Assembly: GCA_016710015.1 (NCBI GenBank)
Contig: JADJLR010000009.1
Location: 1 to 64,000, forward strand
DNA: 64,000 bases
DNA from: Flavobacteriales bacterium
Lineage (GTDB): Bacteria; Bacteroidota; Bacteroidia; Flavobacteriales_F; PHOS-HE28
Reading direction: 5' to 3'
Shown here: one piece after another, positions 28,601 through 36,065 of the stretch
How positions within the stretch are numbered: the stretch's first letter is position 1
How the letters are laid out: every line of letters starts with the position of its first letter
Translations under genes and position numbers: made by a program
Notes under the pieces: generated by a model
The model's database searches: none
Seen by the model: only the letters and a program-made list of their open reading frames with translations
What the model was told of the DNA's origin: nothing

Positions 28601-29688
28601 CGCACGCGTCCGCTGGTCTCGCTACGATCAAGGACCTGCCAAGTGTACAGTTGGTGATCACTTCGGATAAGAGCAAGTGGTCCCGTTCACCGGTCTTCGA
28701 AATGGGTGCCAATACCACGCTGAACCAGGGAGGTGCAAGGCGGATGCAATTGCGCGCATCGCCGAGCATCGATAAGGATGGGCGGAAGTCCGGCACCGAA
28801 GGATGCAATGAAGCAGAGGCGCAACTGACCAACGGTACGAGCATGGGCTGGTTCCCAGGCTACGCCATCGATCTGGAGACCGGTGAACGTCTGAACATCG
28901 GTTACGGAGAGGACAGCTTCTGGGCAGGTGAGATCGGAAGGGACATGATCTGGAACCCGAACGACAAACTCTACACTACGACGGGTGCTCCCTTCTTCGG
29001 TGGTGGGCATTGGATCTATGTCTTCAAGAACGACCGTCGTACCTCCAACGTACCGAGTGGGGATCGCGTACCACAGTACGACCAAGGGCAGTACATCCGG
29101 TCGACCATGGAAGGCGATGGCACCCAATCCCGCCTGAAGGTCTTCCGTGGGATCGGTTGGGTAGGAAGTGCCGTGGTGGTGCCCGGAAGGCAGCTTTTGG
29201 AAACGGATGTTCGCGTGGTGCTCAACGTGAAGAAGCCGTACCGGAACTATGTGGACTATCCGCAGAATCCATGGCCGATCGAACCGGTGCGCAACGAAGG
29301 GCTGCCTCTGTACACTTTCTCCACCAACGGGTTAGCCACGGTAAACGACAATATGCCTGCGGCAGAGAACGCTTTGGACCTGATCAATGTGGTACCGAAC
29401 CCATACTACGCCTTCAGTGGGTATGAGACCACGCGATTGGACAACCGGATCAAGTTCGTGAACCTGCCCCAGACCTGCACCATATCGATCTACACGGTGA
29501 GCGGAACCTTGGTGCGGAAGTATAGCAAGGACAATGACCTGACCTTCTTGGATTGGGACCTGAAGAACGCCAGCAATATTCCGATCGCGGGCGGTGTGTA
29601 CATCTGTCACATCGACGTGCCTGGGGTAGGAGAAAGGGTCATCAAGTGGTTCGGTGCGCTACGTCCCATCGACCTTCAGAATTTCTAA
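25609..29688 (+). CDS. Very large exported protein, partner of the upstream TonB receptor
   Basis: 1359 residues: signal peptide (to about PTSAR), then a long region rich in Gly, Asn, Asp and aromatics with many paired cysteines (CSDDPECDLDE, GCSNDDFVGCDV) and calcium-site-like FDYNGDGIYEPTDGDYPDYG. The C-terminal about 90 residues (LINVVPNPYYAFSGYE ... TISIYTVSGTLVRKYSKDN ... GGVYICHIDVPGVGERVIKWFG) resemble a Por/T9SS sorting beta-sandwich, though extended past the usual end. I recognise the arrangement TonB receptor / giant protein / PorV-like from other Bacteroidota but no function is established. It probably works at the cell surface with the receptor and barrel encoded on either side. 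Confidence 0.8.
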   Translation: MKGTQGATFTRTFALSLVALLVLPTSAREPDRPAGSSGIQAVRPKAAGCVPASAVTQIAYNNVRAVIENGGNMWTRRGGSSRSGYEVPKTSDFTGACSIYAGGLWMGGVGPDNNLKLAAVLFRAEGNDFWPGPLTNTGDASVSPEVCGQYDRFWVTERSQAESHIQWKQCSDDPECDLDEVFPEGYSIPTSFTQWPALGDVDEGQDLYLAPFFDYNGDGIYEPTDGDYPDYGFDESVEDCKNRQREDPVNLFGDYNIFWIFNDKGDVHTESFGGQPIGLEVRAQAFAFSSNNEINNMTFYNYTVINQGTQTLLDTYFGHFVDPDVGCSNDDFVGCDVQRGLGFAYNWDDNDDANCQGAVGYGAQPPGIGVDFFEGPYQDADGVDNPGPQSAIELFDCVEAQQQHGIPYKGIGIGYGDGFADNERFGMRAFLYWNRDGPFATSDPGAQGHFYNYLRGIWKNGLPMTWGGSGYNESPAAIQTRYMFPWSSDPVGWGTNCVPQPDWRESLQAPQDRRFVQSAGPFTLEPGAYNNITLGVVYARAATGGATASVTSLRVADDKAQSLFDNCFKILDGPDAPDLEIVELDRELIILMSNPKGSNNNVVQPFDYEELDPIIPELDGNGQPYDRNYRFQGYMLYQLKNDLVSVSDLDNIELARLVYQGDIQDDVAQIINYPFDQVLDLPVATEMVRGANVGVASSVRLLEDAFAAGDPRLVNFKSYYYLAIAYGYNNYEPYNFNERTGQPFSFVASRKGAFGAIRKYVGIPHLPDPSSGGTIQNSLYGDGLEITRTEGQGNGALALELTAASASAIATDEHWRKDQITYRRGKGPVNVKVIDPLKVPESEFEIWFKDDTLTPGNLDDAYWYIVKLPGTASGDTVNSERVIDLPYEQVIPKWGISVSISQTKYSGDFTAPIGTGSMTFSDPSKAWFTGVADADGEEVANWIRSGAYVSADAPIYNDRGDVDQLYESILGGTWAPWSLAGQAEFQGGTSSESNADSPHASAGLATIKDLPSVQLVITSDKSKWSRSPVFEMGANTTLNQGGARRMQLRASPSIDKDGRKSGTEGCNEAEAQLTNGTSMGWFPGYAIDLETGERLNIGYGEDSFWAGEIGRDMIWNPNDKLYTTTGAPFFGGGHWIYVFKNDRRTSNVPSGDRVPQYDQGQYIRSTMEGDGTQSRLKVFRGIGWVGSAVVVPGRQLLETDVRVVLNVKKPYRNYVDYPQNPWPIEPVRNEGLPLYTFSTNGLATVNDNMPAAENALDLINVVPNPYYAFSGYETTRLDNRIKFVNLPQTCTISIYTVSGTLVRKYSKDNDLTFLDWDLKNASNIPIAGGVYICHIDVPGVGERVIKWFGALRPIDLQNF

Positions 29689-29717
29689 GCCGACGTTAGG
29701 ATACAATACCGATCGAG

Positions 29718-30776
29718 ATGATGCGAACGATGGAATGGAAAGCAATGGTGGCCGTGGCCTGCATGGCCCTCACCGGTGGTGCGGTCTTGGCCGGCAATCC
29801 GGACAGGGCAGGATCGGCAGGGGCCACCCAGCTCTTGATCAATCCTTGGGCTCGTTCCTCCGGTTGGGGGTTGGCGAACTCAGCCTCGGTTCGAGGCGTG
29901 GAAGCCATGTACGGCAATATCGCCGGTCTTGCGCATGTGAACAGGACCGAGGTGGTGTTCGCCAACACGCGCTGGCTCAGTGGTTCCGGAACGACCATCA
30001 ATAGCATTGGCTTCGCCCAGAAGATGGGGTCGTCCGGCGTGTTGGGCATTTCTGCAACGACGCTGGGCTTCGGCGATCTACCGGTGACCACCGTGGAGAA
30101 TCCTGCGGGTGGTCGGGGAAATTTCTCTCCGACCATGGCCAATATCGGTGTCTCCTTCGGCAAGAGCTTCTCCAACAGCATCCACGGAGGCATGCTCATC
30201 CGCATCGTCTCCGAGAGCATCGCCAACGTGCGAACGCAGGGTGTATGCTTCGATGCAGGCATCCAATATGTGACCGGTGAAAAGGAGAATGTACACTTCG
30301 GGATCGCCCTGAAGAACGTCGGTCCTGCGATGTCCTACTCCGGTGATGGCCTTTCTGTGCAAGGCTTGCTTGCGGATGTGGACCAGCAGCAACTAACGCT
30401 TGAACAACGATCCGCGAACTTCGAGATCCCCTCATTCCTGAACATCGGCGCAGCGTATGACTGGCATTTGAACGACATGCACCGCATCAGCTTCGCAGGC
30501 ACGTTCATCTCGAACTCCTTCACCAAGGACCAGGGTGTTATCGGTGTGGAGTACGCGTTTCGGAAGATGCTCCATCTGCGTGGCGGTTACATGTACGAGG
30601 AGGGTATCACCAGCGATCAGGATCGTACTACGGTCTACACCGGTCCCATGGCTGGGATCAGTGCGGATCTACCCTTCGGTGAAGAAAAGAAGTCCGCCAT
30701 CGGGATCGACTACGCGTACCGTTCCACCAACCCGTTCTCGGGGATCCATACCGTGGGCGTGCGCATCAGTCTCTGA
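29718..30776 (+). CDS. PorV/PorQ-family outer-membrane barrel protein
   Basis: 352 residues: signal peptide, then the family start GSAGATQLLINPWARSSGWGLANSASVRGVEAMYGNIAGLA, glycine-rich amphipathic strands and a terminal strand GIHTVGVRISL. PorV is the T9SS outer-membrane shuttle that delivers cargo from the translocon to the attachment machinery; many paralogues exist. Position 29 bp after the giant exported protein suggests a paralogue dedicated to that cargo rather than the housekeeping PorV. Several nearby Met codons (29718, 29721, 29730) could serve as the start. Confidence 0.84.
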   Translation: MMRTMEWKAMVAVACMALTGGAVLAGNPDRAGSAGATQLLINPWARSSGWGLANSASVRGVEAMYGNIAGLAHVNRTEVVFANTRWLSGSGTTINSIGFAQKMGSSGVLGISATTLGFGDLPVTTVENPAGGRGNFSPTMANIGVSFGKSFSNSIHGGMLIRIVSESIANVRTQGVCFDAGIQYVTGEKENVHFGIALKNVGPAMSYSGDGLSVQGLLADVDQQQLTLEQRSANFEIPSFLNIGAAYDWHLNDMHRISFAGTFISNSFTKDQGVIGVEYAFRKMLHLRGGYMYEEGITSDQDRTTVYTGPMAGISADLPFGEEKKSAIGIDYAYRSTNPFSGIHTVGVRISL

Positions 30777-30786
30777 TCGTGATCAT

Positions 30787-30794
30787 TACCTTTG
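30787..30794 (+). promoter_or_regulatory. -7 box upstream of greA
   Basis: TACCTTTG fits the consensus exactly but lacks a -33 TTG at normal spacing. If used, the adjacent hairpin at 30795-30819 becomes the start of the greA leader. Confidence 0.45.
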
Positions 30795-30823
30795 GAGAGA
30801 GGGCCATTGGCCCTCTCTCTCTC
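30795..30823 (+). terminator. Strong hairpin after the TonB/PorV operon
   Basis: GAGAGAGGGCC (30795-30805), loop ATT, GGCCCTCTCTC (30809-30819): eleven perfect pairs, followed by a pyrimidine-rich but T-poor TCTCGTTT. It lies 18 bases past the operon stop, so it probably ends that transcript. Confidence 0.6.
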
Positions 30824-30874
30824 GTTTCCACCCAGCCAGATCCACAACCCACGCCGGGCCTAGGCGACCGATGC

Positions 30875-31348
30875 ATGAGTACCACAGCGTATTACACCGA
30901 AGAGGGGTTGCGCAAATTGCAGGAGGAACTGCACCATTTGCGAACCGTTGAACGCCCACATCTGAGTCAGCAGATCGCTGATGCGCGTGACAAAGGTGAC
31001 CTCAGTGAAAATGCCGAGTATCACGCGGCCAAGGAGGATCAAGGGTTCTTGGAAGCACGTATCGCCAAGCTGGAGGTAGTGGTGGCCAGTGCCCGGGTGA
31101 TCGACTTGGATCAACTCGATACGAGCAAGGCCTACATCCATTCCACCGTGAAAGTGAAACAGGTAGGCTCAGGCACAGAGCGCGCCTTCACGTTGGTGGC
31201 CGAAAGCGAATCGGACATCAAGACCGGGAAGATCAGCGTGAACTCGCCCATCGGGAAAGGACTGCTCGGACTGTCGGTGGGTGAAGTGGCCGAGGTGACC
31301 ACACCAGCAGGAACCACCAAATTCGAGGTGATCGAGATCACCCGTTGA
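30875..31348 (+). CDS. greA: Transcription elongation factor GreA
   Basis: 157 residues. The N-terminal coiled coil carries DKGDLSENAEYHAAKEDQGFLEARIAKLE, with the acidic tip DLSENAEY that reaches into RNA polymerase to stimulate cleavage of backtracked RNA; the C-terminal FKBP-like domain contains SPIGKGLLGLSVGEVAEVTTPAGTTKFEV. Length is canonical. The ATG at 30875 is chosen over 30779 since MSTTAYYTEEGLRKL is the conserved beginning. The HIT-protein gene follows after 3 bp. Confidence 0.97.
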   Translation: MSTTAYYTEEGLRKLQEELHHLRTVERPHLSQQIADARDKGDLSENAEYHAAKEDQGFLEARIAKLEVVVASARVIDLDQLDTSKAYIHSTVKVKQVGSGTERAFTLVAESESDIKTGKISVNSPIGKGLLGLSVGEVAEVTTPAGTTKFEVIEITR

Positions 31349-31351
31349 ATC

Positions 31352-31741
31352 ATGGCGAGCATCTTCACCCGCATCATTCAAGGGGAGATCCCGTGCTACA
31401 AGCTCGCGGAGAGTGCGGACTACATCAGCTTCTTGGATGTAAGCCCCTTGCGTGAAGGACATGCCTTGGTGGTTCCCAAGTTGGAAGTGGATCACCTCTT
31501 CGATCTGGAGGGTGCTGAACTGACCGGGATCCTGCCTTTCGCGAAAGAGGTCGCTCGCAAGATCAAAGCCGTGGTGCCGTGTACCCGGATCGGGATCAGC
31601 GTGGTGGGCTTGGAAGTGCCACATGCCCACATCCATCTGATCCCCATCGACCGGATGAGCGATATGGATTTTACGCGCACCAGGGCCACTTTCACACCTT
31701 CGGAATTCGAGGCGTTGGCGGAGCGTATCCGACAAGCCTGA
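31352..31741 (+). CDS. HIT-family nucleotide hydrolase
   Basis: 129 residues with the histidine triad HAHIHLIP near residues 91-98 and the N-terminal SIFTRIIQGEIPCYKLAES typical of the Hint/PKCI branch. These enzymes hydrolyse adenosine phosphoramidates and related adducts. The catalytic His is the middle of the triad. It starts 3 bp after greA, so the two are co-transcribed, as often seen in Bacteroidota. Confidence 0.95.
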   Translation: MASIFTRIIQGEIPCYKLAESADYISFLDVSPLREGHALVVPKLEVDHLFDLEGAELTGILPFAKEVARKIKAVVPCTRIGISVVGLEVPHAHIHLIPIDRMSDMDFTRTRATFTPSEFEALAERIRQA

Positions 31742-31745
31742 GCGA

Positions 31746-32357
31746 TCAAACGATGCGATCCGGATTGTTCCGGATGAAGCCCGACCAACCCTTGCCCTTT
31801 CCGGTGCCGGACCTTGCGCCCGAGGTTTTGCCCGTGGCTGCGAAATGATGGCAAACCGCAACCGCTATGGCATCCGTTGCATCCGTGCTGGCGGGTAATA
31901 GATCGATCCGAAGAATGCTCGTGAGCATGGCTGCCACTTGTTCCTTGGCGGCATTCCCATTGCCGGTGATGCTCTGCTTCACGCGTTTGGGTGCGTATTC
32001 CACCACGCTGATGTCCTTCTGTAAGGCTGCTGCGATCGCTACGCCTTGCGCACGACCCAGCTTCAACATGCTCTGTACGTTCTTGCCGAAGAATTGCGCT
32101 TCAATGGCGAGTTCGTCGGGCAAATGCCGTTCAATGATCTCCGTCGTGCTTCTGAAGATGGCGCGCAGCTTCAGCGTATGGTCATCGCCAGCAGGGAATC
32201 GGATGGCTCCGGCTTCCAGCAAGCGCAGGGTTGCGCCTTCTACGGAAAGCACTCCGAAGCCCATGACGGTGGTGCCCGGATCGATACCGAGGATGATGCG
32301 TTCCACCACCGGCCTACTTTTGGCCGAACGCCCGTCTATGGGGTGATCACTGCTCAT
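31746..32357 (-). CDS. ruvC: Holliday junction resolvase RuvC
   Basis: 203 residues from ATG 32357. Catalytic acids are visible in GIDPGTTVMGFG (Asp26), LAIEAQFFGKN (Glu) and STDATDAIAVAVCHH (Asp pair). The segment YAPKRVKQSITGNGNAAKEQV is the DNA-binding helix region. RuvC cuts junctions delivered by RuvAB. The N-terminus has about 15 extra residues before the usual start; a GTG near 32310 (VVERIILGIDPG) is an alternative. Its ATG shares the bases CATG with the divergent gene. Confidence 0.95.
   Translation of the reverse strand: MSSDHPIDGRSAKSRPVVERIILGIDPGTTVMGFGVLSVEGATLRLLEAGAIRFPAGDDHTLKLRAIFRSTTEIIERHLPDELAIEAQFFGKNVQSMLKLGRAQGVAIAAALQKDISVVEYAPKRVKQSITGNGNAAKEQVAAMLTSILRIDLLPASTDATDAIAVAVCHHFAATGKTSGARSGTGKGKGWSGFIRNNPDRIV
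32315..32322 (+). promoter_or_regulatory. -7 box for the 32356 gene inside the ruvC 5' end
   Basis: TACTTTTG matches TAnnTTTG and lies 33 bases before ATG 32356. It is embedded in the first codons of ruvC on the other strand. No -33 TTG is evident. Confidence 0.4.
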
Positions 32358-33315
32358 GGGCCGCTCGGCACTCTTTCTGTTCCGTTGGGGGATCTTCCTC
32401 CTTGCGTGCGTATTCCTGTACGCCAAGCTCGGAGGTCCCAAAGGTATCGTCGCGGTGGCGGATCAACTCGTAGGGCGTGATGCTGAGTGGGTGCTGTTGG
32501 GGACCGTGTTGGTATTGATGCTGATCAACTGGGGTATAGAAGCGGTCAAATGGCAGCGGTTGGTGCGGTCCGTGGATCGCCTTTCGTTCGGCCGTGCGTT
32601 CATGGCGACCATTGCAGGCACGAGCGTCGGACTGGTCACGGTCAATCGCACGGGAGACTTTCTGGGCCGCATCCTGTTCTTGGCACCGGGTGCGCGGATC
32701 AAAGGGAGTTTCGTGGCCGCACTTGGTAGCATTGCCCAATTCGTGGTCACATTGGTCTTCGGCTGTTCGGGACTTTTCGCATTGCTCCTTTCGGACCATG
32801 GAATACCGTGGAGCGAAGGTTGGATCACCTGGACCCTGATCACCCTTTCGTCCCTGGTCACGTGCATCAGCTTGGTCTTGTACTTGGTTCCCGGATTCCT
32901 GCGCCAACTTCTTTTGCTGCTCCCCTTCCTGCATCGTTTCGAACGTCCCTCGGCGGTTCTCGCAGGATTTCAGCGCAGCGAGTTGGTGTATGTGCTTGCA
33001 CTCAGCGCGGTGCGGTACGCGGTGTTCAACATCCAGTTCATGCTGCTTTTGCACGCGTGCGGGGCTGATGTCCCTGTACATGAAATGGCCATGGCCATAC
33101 CGGTGGTCTACCTGATCGCCACCCTTGTCCCTTCGATCATGATCACCGAATTGGGCATTCGTGGGTCTGTGGCCATTGCGGTGTTCGCTCCGTTCGGTGG
33201 TGATCCGGTCGGGGTACTGATCGCTACGACGATCCTATGGACCATCAATGTGGCGATCCCCGCGATCGCTGGTAGCTTGATCATGGTGTTGGCCGATGTA
33301 CGAACCGAGCGCTGA
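32356..33315 (+). CDS. Lysylphosphatidylglycerol synthase-like integral membrane protein
   Basis: 319 residues with about eight membrane segments and the pattern of the LPG_synthase_TM/UPF0104 family: NRTGDFLGRILFL after the third segment and PSIMITELGIRGSVAIAVFAPFG near residues 255-275. It has only the flippase-like membrane domain, not the cytosolic aminoacyl-transferase domain of MprF. Many such proteins neighbour glycosyltransferases and are thought to move lipids. Here it is followed after 6 bp by a GT2 enzyme, suggesting a joint envelope role. Confidence 0.82.
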   Translation: MGRSALFLFRWGIFLLACVFLYAKLGGPKGIVAVADQLVGRDAEWVLLGTVLVLMLINWGIEAVKWQRLVRSVDRLSFGRAFMATIAGTSVGLVTVNRTGDFLGRILFLAPGARIKGSFVAALGSIAQFVVTLVFGCSGLFALLLSDHGIPWSEGWITWTLITLSSLVTCISLVLYLVPGFLRQLLLLLPFLHRFERPSAVLAGFQRSELVYVLALSAVRYAVFNIQFMLLLHACGADVPVHEMAMAIPVVYLIATLVPSIMITELGIRGSVAIAVFAPFGGDPVGVLIATTILWTINVAIPAIAGSLIMVLADVRTER

Positions 33316-33321
33316 GGATCC

Positions 33322-34455
33322 ATGGAGCCATTGACCCTAGCCGTTGTCCTGTTCGCGCTCTCCTTTCTCCACGGGATGGTGGTCGAGCAATGGCGGGAGC
33401 GTTTGGCACAAGCGCGGTCGGGGCCTGGTGAAGGAACTGCCGCTTCGTATGATTCGTTGACCATCATCGTCCCGACGCGAAATGCTGCGGGCACGCTGAT
33501 CCCGTTGTTACAAGACCTGCACGCTCAAGACCTCCCGAAGGAGCGAGTAGAGGTACTGGTGGTGGATGACCACAGCGAGGACGACACCGCCGCAGTGGTG
33601 CATAGCATGGGACTCAAATGGCCGGAATTGAGGTGTATTTCGAACGACGGTGTGGGGAAGAAAGCCGCCATCACCACCGGGGTCACGCATGCGTCGGGAG
33701 AGGTCATCTTGCTTACCGATGCCGATGCGCGTTGCGGTGTCTCCCGTGCTTCGACCGTGTTGAAGTGGATGAATGCGCAAGGCATGGACATGGCCTTGGC
33801 CGCAGTACGCACTGAAGGTGATGGCCTATTGGGCCGGATCCAGGAAGAGGAGCAGGCAGGACTCACGGGTATGGCGATCGGGAGCGCGTTGCAAGGCCGC
33901 CCGTTCCTTGCCAACGGTGCCAACATGGCGTTCACACGGAAGGCCTTCGCGGAAGTACGGGGTTACCAAGGCGACCCCTACGCAAGCGGGGACGATGTAT
34001 TCCTTGTGCAACGGATGAAAAGGGCTGGGAAACGGATCGGGTACGTGGTCAGCACCGAAGCGGTCGTATCCGTGGCGGCGGAACGGACATGGGGCATGGC
34101 GATCCAACAGCGTTTGCGGTGGGCGGGAAAGATGCGCGGTGTGCGGGGCATGACACCTTGGGTCGGCTCACTCGGACTCGCGCTGCCGTGGGCGCTTCTC
34201 CTCGGCACGTGGCAGATCGCACCAAGACTCTTCATGGAAGAACGAACACTGGAGCCTTTCGCGCTCCTGCTGCTCTCGTGGTTGCTATGGTGCGTGCCCG
34301 CCGTGCGCTTGGTCCGGGAGGTGAAAGCATTCCTTTCACAACGCCATTCGAATTTCGTGGCCTTCCTGGGTCTGGTGCTCTTTTCCCTCTACGCGCCGCT
34401 CATCGCTCTCCTTTCGTGGGTGGTGCGTCCACAGTGGAAAGGCCGAAAGACCTAA
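33322..34455 (+). CDS. Membrane-bound family 2 glycosyltransferase
   Basis: 377 residues: one N-terminal membrane segment, a GT-A catalytic domain (TIIVPTRNAAGTLIPLLQDL, VVDDHSEDDT, LLTDADARC as the DxD, ASGDDVFLVQRM, and the QQRLRW acceptor-site motif), then three C-terminal membrane segments. This is the layout of processive or polyprenyl-linked GT2 enzymes. Sugar and acceptor are not evident. It is the second gene of a pair with the LPG-synthase-like protein. Confidence 0.88.
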   Translation: MEPLTLAVVLFALSFLHGMVVEQWRERLAQARSGPGEGTAASYDSLTIIVPTRNAAGTLIPLLQDLHAQDLPKERVEVLVVDDHSEDDTAAVVHSMGLKWPELRCISNDGVGKKAAITTGVTHASGEVILLTDADARCGVSRASTVLKWMNAQGMDMALAAVRTEGDGLLGRIQEEEQAGLTGMAIGSALQGRPFLANGANMAFTRKAFAEVRGYQGDPYASGDDVFLVQRMKRAGKRIGYVVSTEAVVSVAAERTWGMAIQQRLRWAGKMRGVRGMTPWVGSLGLALPWALLLGTWQIAPRLFMEERTLEPFALLLLSWLLWCVPAVRLVREVKAFLSQRHSNFVAFLGLVLFSLYAPLIALLSWVVRPQWKGRKT

Positions 34456-34496
34456 GTGGTCTCGGCGGTAATCGTATCAGAGGGTCCGGGACTGAC

Positions 34497-34877
34497 TTAG
34501 AACGGCAAGTCGTCCTCATCGCCACCCACCGGAGGCATATCCGCTGCTGTGGGTGCGGGTGCGGAGCGTTCGCCCCCATGCGATGGTGCAGCGCCTGCCC
34601 GCTCGATGCGGTTGCCGCTCAGACTTAGGAAGAACTTCGTTACACCGTCGCGTCCGGCCCATTCGCGGCCGTTCACAAAGCAGGTCACGGCCACCTCGTC
34701 TCCGTCATTGAAACCATCCAACAGACTACAACGGTCCTGGGTGAATTCCACCGGGATATGTTGCGGACGCTGCCCGCTGGGTTCAGTGATCACCAATTCG
34801 CGTTTCCGGAATTTCTCGCTGATGTCTTGGAGCTTGCCGATCTGTTTGATCGTGCCGGTAATGGTTACTTGTGCCAT
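34497..34877 (-). CDS. DUF3127 protein with SSB-like acidic tip
   Basis: 126 residues. Residues 1-90 form the DUF3127 beta-barrel (VTITGTIKQIGKLQDISEKFRKRELVI ... KFFLSLSGNRIER), which resembles an OB fold. The tail is Pro/Ala-rich and ends GGDEDDLPF, very like the C-terminal peptide of single-stranded-DNA-binding protein that recruits repair enzymes. DUF3127 is largely a Bacteroidota family of unproven function; a nucleic-acid role is my inference. It lies 39 bp downstream of the flavin reductase gene on the same strand. Confidence 0.85.
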   Translation of the reverse strand: MAQVTITGTIKQIGKLQDISEKFRKRELVITEPSGQRPQHIPVEFTQDRCSLLDGFNDGDEVAVTCFVNGREWAGRDGVTKFFLSLSGNRIERAGAAPSHGGERSAPAPTAADMPPVGGDEDDLPF

Positions 34878-34916
34878 GGTGTTGCTACTCCGCGTTCTTG
34901 CGGATCTTCGTTTTGA

Positions 34917-35810
34917 TCAATGTGCGTTAAAGGCGAGCAGGGTCTTCCAAGCTTCCTCCACGCGGTCCTGTTGGAGCAGGTCGTGTGCGTGTTGGTGCAG
35001 TGCATAAAGCAATGCGTCCCGGTCTCCCTGCCGTTCGATGAAGGTATCACTCAATTCCGTGAGTTTGTATTCGTTCACTGCGGTCTCGTCCGGTACGGCC
35101 AAGATCGCACCGAGCTTTCCAAGATCGCTTCCCGTGAGGGTGGTGCTTAAGCGCGCTTCCTTGGGCAAGCTGTCCACCCCTACACCGATCTTGGTGGTGG
35201 GTTGAGCCAACTCGAAGAGCGCATCGCCGTGCGCGCGCGCATAGAAGTAGCCCCCCATGCGTCCGATCAGGTCGATCTTGCGTTGATCGATCTTTCCGTC
35301 CGTCATCACGGCCGGGTCGATGTGGATCATTACCACCTCGCAGATCACCAAGTTCCCGGCTGCGCCCCCAGTGCCGGTCTCGATCACTTGGCGCACCACG
35401 CATTCGAATTGCACGGGACTTTCCTTTACACGGAAGGGTTTTACTTTCTCCGAAGCGATCGGGGTGAGGCCGGCTTTTTCGAACTCGTTGACCCCTTCGG
35501 CAAATTCCGTACTGGCCAGCGATATTTGGTGTACCATGGAGTAGGTGACCACATTGATCACCACCTCCGGTACCGCCTTCACGTTGTGGTACGAATGCTT
35601 GGTGGTGTTGTCGCGCCCGCGTCGTGCGGGGCTGAAGATCATCAGAGGTGGGTTGGCGCCGAATACATTGAAGAAACTGAACGGACTCACGTTAGGTCGA
35701 CCGTCCGCATCGATCGTGCTGGCCAGAGCAATGGGACGAGGTCCGATGGCACCCACCAGATGGCCATGCAACTCGGGGATGGAAAGCTGCGCAGGGTCGA
35801 ATCGTTCCAT
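34917..35810 (-). CDS. Flavin reductase-like FMN-binding protein
   Basis: 297 residues from ATG 35810 (MERFDPAQLSIPELHGHLVGAIGPRPIALAST). The flavin-reductase-like domain shows NVSPFSFFNVFGANPPLMIFSPARR and NLVICEVVMIHID; it binds FMN and probably uses NAD(P)H. The open frame continues upstream across the tRNA-Leu gene, but that extension is not family-like and passes through the promoter at 35822, so I reject it. Substrate is unknown. It probably forms a transcript with the DUF3127 gene. Confidence 0.88.
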   Translation of the reverse strand: MERFDPAQLSIPELHGHLVGAIGPRPIALASTIDADGRPNVSPFSFFNVFGANPPLMIFSPARRGRDNTTKHSYHNVKAVPEVVINVVTYSMVHQISLASTEFAEGVNEFEKAGLTPIASEKVKPFRVKESPVQFECVVRQVIETGTGGAAGNLVICEVVMIHIDPAVMTDGKIDQRKIDLIGRMGGYFYARAHGDALFELAQPTTKIGVGVDSLPKEARLSTTLTGSDLGKLGAILAVPDETAVNEYKLTELSDTFIERQGDRDALLYALHQHAHDLLQQDRVEEAWKTLLAFNAH

Positions 35811-35821
35811 GGATCGGGAAG

Positions 35822-35829
35822 CGAAGGTA
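35822..35829 (-). promoter_or_regulatory. -7 box of the flavin reductase gene
   Basis: Minus-strand TACCTTCG lies only 11 bases before ATG 35810, implying a leader of a few bases. Confidence 0.5.
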
Positions 35830-35869
35830 ATGGCACGGTGGCAACGCCTCACGGATCCGCCCTCCGGGC

Positions 35870-35877
35870 TATCTTTG
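35870..35877 (+). promoter_or_regulatory. -7 box of tRNA-Leu
   Basis: TATCTTTG, an exact TAnnTTTG match, is 16 bases upstream of the tRNA 5' end. No canonical -33 TTG is evident. Confidence 0.6.
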
Positions 35878-35893
35878 CGGCCCTTATGTGCAT

Positions 35894-35975
35894 ACGGACG
35901 TGGCGGAATTGGTAGACGCGCCAGACTTAGGATCTGGTACCGTGAGGTGTGGGGGTTCGAGTCCCCCCGTCCGTA
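35894..35975 (+). tRNA. tRNA-Leu (anticodon UAG)
   Basis: 82 bases that fold as a class II tRNA. The acceptor stem is ACGGACG (35894-35900) with CGTCCGT (35968-35974) and discriminator A at 35975. The D arm contains GGTAGAC. The anticodon stem CCAGA/TCTGG encloses CTTAGGA, giving anticodon TAG. A short variable arm follows, then the T arm GGGGGTTCGAGTCCCCC. CCA is not encoded (ACATTG follows), so it must be added after transcription. It reads CUN leucine codons. Confidence 0.97.
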
Positions 35976-36065
35976 CATTGGCTGGCCAGCGTAGTAGCGA
36001 TGGCGGCCTTTTTATCAAAGGAGTAATTAACGGCACCTACCAATGGCGCTGCACACCGTTGAACC

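Noticed and set aside
35811..35978. N-terminal extension of the flavin reductase through the tRNA-Leu gene
   Set aside because: It would translate antisense to a well-folded tRNA and across a likely promoter; family members start at MERFDP-type sequence.
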